Shown here one piece after another: positions 41,683 to 49,704 of a stretch of DNA of 64,000 bases. The DNA is from Flavihumibacter stibioxidans (GTDB lineage Bacteria; Bacteroidota; Bacteroidia; Chitinophagales; Chitinophagaceae): the NCBI RefSeq assembly GCF_014332695.1, contig NZ_MBUA01000012.1, positions 863,858 to 927,857 of the forward strand, read 5' to 3'. Under the pieces are notes generated by a model that did not search any database, had not been told where the DNA came from, and saw only the letters and a program-made list of their open reading frames with translations. The position numbers and the translations under genes are program-made. Every line of letters begins with the position of its first letter. Within the stretch, counting starts at the first letter, position 1.

Positions 41683-42696
41683 ATGGAAAAAAAGCCCGTC
41701 ACCATAAAGGAAATCGCAAAGCGACTGAACATTTCCGTTTCAGCAGTATCCAAAGCCCTTCATGATGACCAGAGTATCGGATTGCGAACCAAAATGCGGG
41801 TGAGGGCGATGGCGGAAGAACTTAACTACGAACCCAACCAGACAGCCATATTCCTGCAAAAAGGCAGGACCAACACTATCGGGGTAATTGTACCCAGCCT
41901 GGTAGAATCATTTTTTCCGCAGGTGATCAGCGGCATTGAGGAAGTGGCCAACAAACATAATTATGTTGTATTGCTGGGGCAATCCATGGAAGATCCCGAA
42001 AGAGAACAAATGCTTTTGGAAACAATGAAAAAACACCGGGTGGATGGCATTCTGATTTCCATTTCAAAAAACACTTTCCAATACGACCATCTGAAGAAAA
42101 TTAAAGAAACAATTCCGCTCGTTTTCTTTGACCGAATCCCGGACATGAAAGAAATTCATTATGTTGCCTGCAACCTCGTATCCGGAACAGTGCAGGCCAT
42201 GAATTATCTCCTGCAGCAAAAACACAGGATTATCGGGATGGTCAACGGTCCTGAAAAACTTTTCTCCAGTAAGGAGCGACTGGAAGGCTTCCGCCAGGCA
42301 CTCAGTAAAAACAGGCTTAAATACGATCCTTCGCTGGTGGTGAACTCAGACCTGTCAAAAGAAAGCGTGATACAGGCAGTGAAAGAATTACTGTCCAGCA
42401 AAAGAAAGCCAACTGCCCTGGTGGCTTTTCACGACAATGCCGCCATTGACATCATTGAATACCTGAAATCGATAAAGAAAGATAAAACCATTCCGGTTGT
42501 CAGTTTTGCCAACCTGCCTATGAGTTCCCACACCGTTTTCAAGCCCGCAGCGTCCCTTGAACAGTATCCCTACCTGCAGGGACAAAAGGCAATGGAGGTG
42601 CTCATCGATGTCATGAATAACAAGAGCACCAACGCGGCTGCCAACTCCGCTTTTTATAAAGTAATACTGGACTCAAGGCTCGTGATATTAAAATAG
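41683..42696 (+). CDS. LacI/GalR-family transcriptional regulator
   Basis: A 337-aa repressor. The N-terminal helix-turn-helix is VTIKEIAKRLNISVSAVSKAL and the hinge is around NYEPNQTAIFLQKGRTNTIG. The periplasmic-binding-protein-like effector domain runs from GVIVPSLVESFFPQVISGIEEV to the C-terminus with the usual PVVSFANLPM-type strands. Four AACGTT-centred palindromes around it (38862, 38946, 40117, 42696) are in the right class for LacI proteins; one overlaps its own stop codon and precedes the operon it heads. It probably represses susCD, the NagX-like gene, GH109 and the GMC-uxaA operon until an amino-sugar-derived ligand binds. Confidence 0.92.
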   Translation: MEKKPVTIKEIAKRLNISVSAVSKALHDDQSIGLRTKMRVRAMAEELNYEPNQTAIFLQKGRTNTIGVIVPSLVESFFPQVISGIEEVANKHNYVVLLGQSMEDPEREQMLLETMKKHRVDGILISISKNTFQYDHLKKIKETIPLVFFDRIPDMKEIHYVACNLVSGTVQAMNYLLQQKHRIIGMVNGPEKLFSSKERLEGFRQALSKNRLKYDPSLVVNSDLSKESVIQAVKELLSSKRKPTALVAFHDNAAIDIIEYLKSIKKDKTIPVVSFANLPMSSHTVFKPAASLEQYPYLQGQKAMEVLIDVMNNKSTNAAANSAFYKVILDSRLVILK

Positions 42697-42709
42697 TAAA
42701 ACGTTATAT
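42696..42709. promoter_or_regulatory. Candidate LacI operator 4 before the GMC operon
   Basis: GTAAAACGTTATAT overlaps the last base of the lacI-type stop codon and lies 64 bp upstream of the GMC oxidoreductase start. The 77-bp gap suggests a separate promoter for the six-gene operon. Confidence 0.55.
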
Positions 42710-42773
42710 TAATATCCGAGGCTGTTAGTTTAATAAATTCAATGCTGAACGGTTTAGAGAAAATACTACCAAC

Positions 42774-44453
42774 ATGTCAGAATTTGAATTTGACGCAATA
42801 GTGGTGGGTTCCGGAATCAGCGGGGGCTGGGCTGCAAAAGAACTGACCGAAAAAGGGCTGAAGGTCCTGATGCTGGAAAGGGGAAGGAATTTTGAGCACC
42901 TGAAAGACTATACCAACTCCCAGAAGGAATTCTGGGATTGGCCCCACCGTGGAACACGCACCAGGAAAATGATAGAACAATACCCTGTATTGAGCCGCGA
43001 TTACCTGATGGATGAGAACCTGATGGATTACTGGCCTTTGGAGGAAGAAAATCCTTACACGGAAATCAAACGCTTTGACTGGTACCGCAGCTACCAGATG
43101 GGCGGAAGGTCAATCATGTGGGGAAGACAGAGTTACCGGCTCAGTAATTTTGATTTTGAAGCCAATGCAAAAGACGGAATCGGAACAGACTGGCCGGTTC
43201 GCTATGAAGAAATTGCCCCCTGGTATGATCATGTTGAAAAATTTGCCGGCATCAATGGGTCGCATGAAAACCTTCCGCAACTGCCCGATGGCATGTTTCA
43301 GCCGGCAATGAAAATGAACTGTGTGGAACAGGATCTCTCTGCAAAACTGAAATCATTTTATAATGGCAAGAGAGTGATGATCATGGGGCGATCTGCCAAT
43401 CTCACAGAGACCCTGCCGGGAAGGAACAAATGCCAGTACCGCGATAAATGCGCACTGGGATGCCCTTTCAGCGGATACTTCAGCACCCAGTCGTCCACCC
43501 TTCCTGCTGCATTGAAGACCGGCAACCTCACCATTCATACCTGGAGCATTGTAACCAGGATATTATACGACAGAGACAGTAAAAAGGCCACCGGGGTGGA
43601 AGTGCTTGATGCCAGAACAAACAAGACCTATGAATACAGGGCCAAAATCGTTTTCCTGAATGCCTCCACACTTAACAGCACCTGGATACTGATGAACTCT
43701 GCCACCGATATCTGGCCCGATGGTTTGGGGAGCAGCAGCGGAGAACTGGGGCATAACCTGATGGACCATCATGTAGGCGCGGAAGCATCCGGGGATGTGG
43801 AGGGCTATACCGATAAATACTATTACGGAAGAAGACCAAACGGGATATATATTCCCAGGTTCAGGAATCTATTTGGCGACAAACGCGATTACCTGCGCGG
43901 CTTTGGCTACCAGGGCAGCGCCGGAAGACAGGGCTGGAACAGGGAAGTTGCAGAGTATCTGATCGGCAAAGAACTAAAAGACCTTTTAACAGAGCCCGGC
44001 AACTGGCGTTTTGGCATAGGTGCCTTCGGTGAAATGCTTCCATATCATGAAAACCGGTTGTCACTGGACAAATCCCGCAAGGATAAATGGGGCCTTCCCA
44101 CATTGGCTGTTGATTGTGAGATAAAGGAAAACGAAAAAAAGATGCGCAAGGATATGGTGGGCGATGCAGTTGAAATGCTGGAGGCTATCGGCATCAAAAA
44201 CATTCAGTCATCGGATGAAGCCGGCGCACCCGGCCGGGCCATTCATGAAATGGGAACTGCCCGGATGGGCCGCGAACCCGGTTCATCTGTCCTTAACAAA
44301 TGGAACCAGGTCTGGGATGCCAAAAATGTATTTGTTACAGACGGCGCTTTCATGACCTCCTCAGCCTGCCAGAATCCCTCACTTACCTATATGGCCTTTA
44401 CCGCAAGAGCCGCCAACTTCGCGGTGGAAGAACTAAAAAGAGGAAATTTATAA
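42774..44453 (+). CDS. GMC-family FAD oxidoreductase (glycoside/sugar dehydrogenase type)
   Basis: A flavoprotein of 559 aa. The N-terminal FAD motif is IVVGSGISGGWAAKELTEKG. MGGRSIMWGRQSYRLSNFDF is a GMC signature. The catalytic His/Asn pair lies in IHEMGTARMG and SACQNPSLTYMAF. Cysteines 220, 226 and 230 (CQYRDKCALGC) resemble the iron-sulfur ligand cluster of bacterial FAD glucose dehydrogenases. It is close in character to glucoside 3-dehydrogenase large subunits, which need a small Tat-signal partner; none is encoded nearby and this protein has no signal peptide. It may oxidise a glycoside or amino sugar at C3. It is the first gene of an operon with a sugar transporter 15 bp downstream. 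Confidence 0.85.
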   Translation: MSEFEFDAIVVGSGISGGWAAKELTEKGLKVLMLERGRNFEHLKDYTNSQKEFWDWPHRGTRTRKMIEQYPVLSRDYLMDENLMDYWPLEEENPYTEIKRFDWYRSYQMGGRSIMWGRQSYRLSNFDFEANAKDGIGTDWPVRYEEIAPWYDHVEKFAGINGSHENLPQLPDGMFQPAMKMNCVEQDLSAKLKSFYNGKRVMIMGRSANLTETLPGRNKCQYRDKCALGCPFSGYFSTQSSTLPAALKTGNLTIHTWSIVTRILYDRDSKKATGVEVLDARTNKTYEYRAKIVFLNASTLNSTWILMNSATDIWPDGLGSSSGELGHNLMDHHVGAEASGDVEGYTDKYYYGRRPNGIYIPRFRNLFGDKRDYLRGFGYQGSAGRQGWNREVAEYLIGKELKDLLTEPGNWRFGIGAFGEMLPYHENRLSLDKSRKDKWGLPTLAVDCEIKENEKKMRKDMVGDAVEMLEAIGIKNIQSSDEAGAPGRAIHEMGTARMGREPGSSVLNKWNQVWDAKNVFVTDGAFMTSSACQNPSLTYMAFTARAANFAVEELKRGNL

Positions 44454-44468
44454 GTACTAAAATCTGCC

Positions 44469-45752
44469 ATGCAAAAAACAACAGGCTTGCCATCCAGCCC
44501 ACCCAAAAGCAATTTTTATCCGATCCTGATCATTGGAATCCTGTTTTTCATCTTCGGATTCGTTACCTGGCTGAACGGCACACTTATACCGTTCCTGAAA
44601 ATCACCTGTGAACTCAGGAGTGATACCCAGGCTTTTCTGGTAGTGACCGCATCTTACATGGCGTATTTCTTCCTGGCATTACCTTCGGCAACCATCCTTA
44701 AATATACTGGCTACAAAAAAGGCATGTCGCTGGGTTTAATGGTAATGGTAGCGGGCACACTGTTGTTCCTGCCAGCCGCCGACCAACGCAGCTTCGGACT
44801 CTTCCTTACCGGGCTTTTTATACAGGGGGCGGGGCTGGCCTTGCTGCAAACAGCTTCCAATCCTTATATCAGCATCCTGGGCCCCATAGAAAGCGCAGCA
44901 AAAAGGATCAGCATCATGGGCATCTGCAATAAAGTTGCCGGAGCCATCAGCCCACTGATTCTCGGAACACTGCTGCTTTCCAATATTGGCGTAACACAAA
45001 ATGCACTGAACACCACCACAGAACCCGCAGCCAGAGAGAAACTGCTGGAAGAACTTGCCTCCCGTATCCACACCCCTTACATTATTATGGCCATCGTACT
45101 GGTAGCCCTTGCAATAATGATCTACCGGTCTGCACTACCCGAAATAAAGGATGAGGAAGATATTGCTTCCGATGGTACTACAGAAGAAAAAAGCATCTTT
45201 TCTTTCAGCCATCTCTGGTTAGGCGTAATCTGCATCTTCCTCTATGTAGGCGCCGAAGTAATGGCCGGCGATGCAATCGGCATTTACGGAAATTCCATGG
45301 GCATGCCCCTGGAGAAAACCAAATACTTTACTTCCTTTACCCTGACAGCCATGCTCATCGGATACATCATAGGTATCATCACGATCCCGAAATATTTATC
45401 ACAGCAGACAGCGCTCAAAATGTCGGCACTACTGGGCCTCCTATTCACCATCGCAACCTACTTCACCACCGGATATACTGCCATAACTATGGTGGCTATG
45501 CTCGGACTGGCCAATGCCCTGATGTGGCCTGCAATATTCCCGCTGGCTATTAATGGGCTTGGTTCAAAAACCAAAACCGGCGCGGCACTGCTCATCATGG
45601 GTATTGCCGGGGGGGCCATCATTCCACTTTTATTTGGTGAGTTGAAAAGCATTCCGTCAATAGGGTTTAAATCAGCCTTCCTGCTCTGCCTCATTCCCAG
45701 TTATGCCTATATCCTGTATTATGCACAGGCTGGGCACAAACCGCGTAAATAA
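44469..45752 (+). CDS. FucP/NagP-like sugar MFS transporter
   Basis: Inner-membrane proton-coupled sugar permease of the FHS family (fucose, glucose/galactose, N-acetylglucosamine), 427 aa with 12 predicted hydrophobic segments. ILFFIFGFVTWLNGTLIPFL, GLFIQGAGLALLQTASNPYI and KRISIMGICNKVAGAISPLI are the hallmark motifs. The operon partners NagA and NagB suggest N-acetylhexosamine or a disaccharide as cargo. It is translated within a tight operon (15 bp after GMC, 23 bp before the hydrolase gene). Confidence 0.9.
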   Translation: MQKTTGLPSSPPKSNFYPILIIGILFFIFGFVTWLNGTLIPFLKITCELRSDTQAFLVVTASYMAYFFLALPSATILKYTGYKKGMSLGLMVMVAGTLLFLPAADQRSFGLFLTGLFIQGAGLALLQTASNPYISILGPIESAAKRISIMGICNKVAGAISPLILGTLLLSNIGVTQNALNTTTEPAAREKLLEELASRIHTPYIIMAIVLVALAIMIYRSALPEIKDEEDIASDGTTEEKSIFSFSHLWLGVICIFLYVGAEVMAGDAIGIYGNSMGMPLEKTKYFTSFTLTAMLIGYIIGIITIPKYLSQQTALKMSALLGLLFTIATYFTTGYTAITMVAMLGLANALMWPAIFPLAINGLGSKTKTGAALLIMGIAGGAIIPLLFGELKSIPSIGFKSAFLLCLIPSYAYILYYAQAGHKPRK

Positions 45753-45775
45753 TACTTCAACGACTTTTCTGAACA

Positions 45776-47755
45776 ATGTATATAGATATCAGTACCAATA
45801 ACCAGGGGCAACTAGGAACAGGCCTTCCGGAAGAACCGGATGAGATCTGTGACTTGCTGAAAAAAGAAGCAACCCGCCAGTTTACCAAACATAAAATTCC
45901 GGCAACCAGGCAGGAGTGGTCTGGTATGAAAGATCGCATCTATGATAACATACTGAAAAAAGCCGGCATCGCTTTCTTCCCTGAACTTGATTTTGATGAA
46001 CAGGTTACCGGGAGGTCGCGGGTAATGAATTACAGTATCAAGAACATCTACTTCCAAACTCTGCCGGGAGTTTATGCCACCGGCAACCTATATATTCCTG
46101 ATGGAGATGGGCCCTTCCCAGCTGTCATAAACTTTCATGGACATATCCTGGATTCCAAACTTAATCATTCCGTACAGAAGAGGGCACACATCCTGGCAAG
46201 AAATGGATTTGCCTGTTTCTGCATGGACACATTCGGAACAGGAGAAAGATCCATTAAACCAGATGATTCCGATTACCATGGTGGCATGGACGGAGCAAAC
46301 CATTTCAACAATGGTCAGAGCCTGCTGGGCATACAGGTGTCTGAAAATATGCGGATTGTCGATTTCCTTTCCTCACTTGACTTCATTGATAAAAACAATA
46401 TTGGCGCAACAGGTGAGAGTGGTGGCGGTAACCAGGCGATGTGGCTGGCAGCCATCGATAAAAGGATCAAAGCTGCAATGCCTGTAGTAAGTGTGGGTAC
46501 TTTTGAGGCATTTGTAATGGCTCACAATTGCGTATGCGAAACACTGCCGGATGGACTCACCTTTTGCGAGGAATCTCAGATACTTGGGTTGATAGCACCA
46601 AGGGCATTGAATGTATGCAATGCCCTCCAGGAAAAACACAAGGCATTTACGGCAACAGAAATGTTGCGGACAGTTAAAAACACCGGAAAGATCTACAGAC
46701 TGGTTAACGCAAGTGAAAATTTTCATGTGCAGATTTTCAATAACGAACACGAGTACTCGAAAGAAATGCAGTTTGCCATGATCAACTGGTTTAACAGCCA
46801 CCTGAAAGAAAACGAAAAACAGGGGCCTGTAAACCTGGATACAGAGTTGCTGGAGAAGGAAGAGCTAAAGGTGTTTCAACATAAAAAACGGGACAGCAAA
46901 ATCATTTCACAACCGGATTATCTGCGCATCACCAGCAATTCAATCCTCTCCCAAAAAAAATTCAGCGGAAATGCTGAAACGGAACTGCAGGAGTTGAAAA
47001 AAATAGTACGTATTCAGAATTGGTGGTCTGTTGAAAAAACAAATGAACAGAGCCTGAATAAAAACCGCATTTTGAAATCCATTTGCACCGATACAGGCAT
47101 CCGGATCCCCGTCATATTTCAGGCTTCTGAAAACGAATCAGATATTTTTATCATCAGTGCGGATCCGGATGGTAAAGAAACCACCATAGACAAGGCTTGT
47201 CCTACCCAGGGAAATGCCGAAAAAGTATCATTTGACCTGCTTGGAACCGGAGAACTTTCATCGCCGGTTGCCAGTTTTTATGACAATGAAATTACGCCAT
47301 TTCATACTTTATCAAGAACGCTTATCTGGTTGGGAAAAACGGTTGTAGGCGAATGGATAAAGGAATTTAAAGTCATCCTGGATCTTATCAGAAAATCAAA
47401 ACCAGATGCAACTCTCCGGGTATCTGCAAACCGGGAAGCAGGCGTAGCCGCCATATTACTCAGTGCACTTTATCCCGGCATTGACGAACTCATACTCTGT
47501 GACAGCCTGGTAAGCTATGTATATGAAGAAAAACCGGAGGTGGAATATTTCAACATGTCCATTACCCTGCCCGGAATCATTCCCTGGGGCGACCTCGTTC
47601 ATGCCATGGCGCTTTCCCATTCAAAAATCAGTATTACTAATCCAAGAAATCTTCACGGTAAAATTTTAACGGAAGATAAAAAAGCCGCCTTATTGGAAAA
47701 ATACAACCTGCTGGCCACACAATACCGGTCAAAGGGTTCATTGCATTTTAATTAA
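45776..47755 (+). CDS. Double alpha/beta-hydrolase (acetyl-xylan-esterase-like), probably cytoplasmic
   Basis: A 659-aa protein with two alpha/beta-hydrolase-like halves. In the first (~90-350), [13 protein letters not shown] carries the oxyanion motif and [14 protein letters not shown] the nucleophile Ser215 (GxSxG); a His lies in [17 protein letters not shown]. This half resembles acetyl-xylan esterases and related deacetylases. The second half (~400-659) keeps the fold, but its elbow reads [12 protein letters not shown], with no catalytic Ser, so it appears degenerate. No signal peptide is present. In an amino-sugar operon it may remove O-acetyl groups after import. Substrate is unknown. 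Confidence 0.75.
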   Translation: MYIDISTNNQGQLGTGLPEEPDEICDLLKKEATRQFTKHKIPATRQEWSGMKDRIYDNILKKAGIAFFPELDFDEQVTGRSRVMNYSIKNIYFQTLPGVYATGNLYIPDGDGPFPAVINFHGHILDSKLNHSVQKRAHILARNGFACFCMDTFGTGERSIKPDDSDYHGGMDGANHFNNGQSLLGIQVSENMRIVDFLSSLDFIDKNNIGATGESGGGNQAMWLAAIDKRIKAAMPVVSVGTFEAFVMAHNCVCETLPDGLTFCEESQILGLIAPRALNVCNALQEKHKAFTATEMLRTVKNTGKIYRLVNASENFHVQIFNNEHEYSKEMQFAMINWFNSHLKENEKQGPVNLDTELLEKEELKVFQHKKRDSKIISQPDYLRITSNSILSQKKFSGNAETELQELKKIVRIQNWWSVEKTNEQSLNKNRILKSICTDTGIRIPVIFQASENESDIFIISADPDGKETTIDKACPTQGNAEKVSFDLLGTGELSSPVASFYDNEITPFHTLSRTLIWLGKTVVGEWIKEFKVILDLIRKSKPDATLRVSANREAGVAAILLSALYPGIDELILCDSLVSYVYEEKPEVEYFNMSITLPGIIPWGDLVHAMALSHSKISITNPRNLHGKILTEDKKAALLEKYNLLATQYRSKGSLHFN

Positions 47756-47772
47756 TCATTTATTCAAAATAT

Positions 47773-48504
47773 ATGCAGATACATGTGAATAAGAATGTCC
47801 CGGATCTGGGACATGCAGCAGGAACACTTACTTCAGCACTTATAAAACAGGCGATCCGTGAAAAAGGCCAGGCCAATGTAATACTTGCAACCGGCGCCAG
47901 CCAGTTTGAAACATTGCGTTATCTCATCAATGATAAGGAAATTGATTGGTCTGGGGTTGTAATGTTCCACCTCGATGAATATATTGGCTTGCCGGAAAGC
48001 CATCCCGCCAGTTTCAGGAAATACCTGAAAGAACGTTTTCTCATTCAGGTGCCGGCTCTTAAAGAAATCCACCTGATCAATGGCGAAACAGATCCTGAGG
48101 CTGAATGCAAAAAACTGTCGGAAGCTATCGCAAAATACCCTATAGATGTAGCATTGGTTGGAATCGGAGAGAATGGTCACCTGGCTTTTAATGACCCCCC
48201 GGCAGATTTTGACACTGAGATTCCCTACATCATTGTCAATCTCGATGAAGCCTGCCGCAGGCAACAAATGGGCGAGGGATGGTTTAACACCATCGACGAA
48301 GTACCCGCACAGGCAATCAGTATGTCGGTTCAGCAGATCATGAAATCAAAACACATCATCTGCTCGGTACCCGACAAGCGGAAGGCGGAAGCAGTCAGGA
48401 ACTGCCTGAAAAATGAAGTGAGTAACCTCTTCCCTTCAAGTATTCTGCAGCAGCATGCACATTGTGATATATTCTTAGATGAAGACTCTGCATCACTCTT
48501 ATAA
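47773..48504 (+). CDS. nagB: Glucosamine-6-phosphate deaminase family protein
   Basis: Converts glucosamine 6-phosphate to fructose 6-phosphate and ammonia. The protein is 243 aa, shorter than E. coli NagB (266). The base is Asp68 ([10 protein letters not shown]) and the ring-opening His is His136 in [15 protein letters not shown]. Relative to E. coli, Asp141 is Asn134 and Glu148 is Asp141, a pattern of the shorter bacterial subfamily ([17 protein letters not shown], a second subfamily mark). The subfamily could also accept galactosamine 6-phosphate or another amino-sugar phosphate, which would fit the GH109 neighbour. It precedes nagA by 24 bp. Confidence 0.88.
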   Translation: MQIHVNKNVPDLGHAAGTLTSALIKQAIREKGQANVILATGASQFETLRYLINDKEIDWSGVVMFHLDEYIGLPESHPASFRKYLKERFLIQVPALKEIHLINGETDPEAECKKLSEAIAKYPIDVALVGIGENGHLAFNDPPADFDTEIPYIIVNLDEACRRQQMGEGWFNTIDEVPAQAISMSVQQIMKSKHIICSVPDKRKAEAVRNCLKNEVSNLFPSSILQQHAHCDIFLDEDSASLL

Positions 48505-48528
48505 TCCCATCAAGCCTGGTTACCTGAT

Positions 48529-49701
48529 ATGAAAACCATCATCACCAACGGACAGCTCATAACCGAAAACGGCATCATACCAAACGGTGCTGTCCTTTAT
48601 GAAAATGGCAGGATCAGGGCCCTGGGCAATCACTTGCCGGTTAATGCTGCCGATGAGGTGATAGATGTCAGGGGGAATTATATCTCCCCGGGATTCATCG
48701 ACCTGCATGTACACGGCGGCGGCGGTTATGATTTTATGGATGGCACAAAAGCAGCCTTTGAAGGAATTTTCCGCGCACACATGAAACATGGCACCACCAG
48801 CATGATGCCAACCACACTCACCAGTACAAAAGAAGAAATCCACAAGGTGCTGGACTGTTATGAGGAAATAGCCAGGCTTCATGGAACCGGATGCAACCTG
48901 CTGGGAGTTCATATTGAGGGCCCCTATTTCGCCATGAACCATCGCGGGGCCCAGGACCCCAGATTTATCCGCAACCCAGAACCTGCTGAATACAGGGATA
49001 TCCTGGCAAAACACTCCTGTATCAGGAGATGGAGCATAGCGCCGGAACTGGAGGGAGCGCTGGAAATGGGGGATCACCTTTCATCTTTGGGAATCATTCC
49101 CTCAATTGCGCATACAGATGCCGTTTATGACGATGTGGTGGAAGCCATGAAACACGGATACTCGCTGGTTACACATCTCTACTCAGCCATGAACGGTGTG
49201 ATCAGGCGGGGGGCATACCGGTTTGCCGGCACAGTGGAGTCCGCTTTCCTGATCGATGAACTGGATGTGGAGATCATCGCCGACGGCAAACACCTCCCAA
49301 TACCCCTGCTGCAACTGATCTTCAAAATAAAAGGGGCGGAAAGGATTGCGCTGGTCACCGATGCCATGAGGGCTGCGGATACCAATGTTACCCGGACTGT
49401 CCTGGGAAAAATGGATGACGGCCTGCCAGTGATCATAGAAGATGATGTAGCCAAACTTCCAGATAAGTCTTCTTTCGCCGGCAGCATCGCCACAGCCGAC
49501 AGGCTCGTGCGCGTGATGTGGAAAGATGCCGGTATAAACCTGCCGGACGTCATTAAAATGATGTGCACCACGCCGGCAAGGATAGCGGGAGTTGCAAAAA
49601 CCAAAGGCAGCCTGGCAATAGGCAAGGACGCTGATATTACCATATTTGACGATACCGTAACCGTTCAGCAGGTCATAATAGGCGGTTCCCAATTATATTA
49701 A
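48529..49701 (+). CDS. nagA: N-acetylglucosamine-6-phosphate deacetylase family amidohydrolase
   Basis: Removes acetate from N-acetylhexosamine 6-phosphate in the cytoplasm. The protein is 390 aa, near the family norm. Motifs: GFIDLHVHGGGGYDFMDG (N-terminal metal site region), LLGVHIEGPYFAMNHRGAQD (catalytic Glu), SIAHTDAVYDDVVEAMKHG and VTHLYSAMNG (metal and substrate His), and IALVTDAMRAAD (catalytic Asp). The start is the first ATG after nagB. Substrate may be GlcNAc-6-P or GalNAc-6-P. A kinase for the amino sugar is not present in the operon, which is a gap in the predicted pathway. Confidence 0.93.
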   Translation: MKTIITNGQLITENGIIPNGAVLYENGRIRALGNHLPVNAADEVIDVRGNYISPGFIDLHVHGGGGYDFMDGTKAAFEGIFRAHMKHGTTSMMPTTLTSTKEEIHKVLDCYEEIARLHGTGCNLLGVHIEGPYFAMNHRGAQDPRFIRNPEPAEYRDILAKHSCIRRWSIAPELEGALEMGDHLSSLGIIPSIAHTDAVYDDVVEAMKHGYSLVTHLYSAMNGVIRRGAYRFAGTVESAFLIDELDVEIIADGKHLPIPLLQLIFKIKGAERIALVTDAMRAADTNVTRTVLGKMDDGLPVIIEDDVAKLPDKSSFAGSIATADRLVRVMWKDAGINLPDVIKMMCTTPARIAGVAKTKGSLAIGKDADITIFDDTVTVQQVIIGGSQLY

Positions 49702-49704
49702 AGC

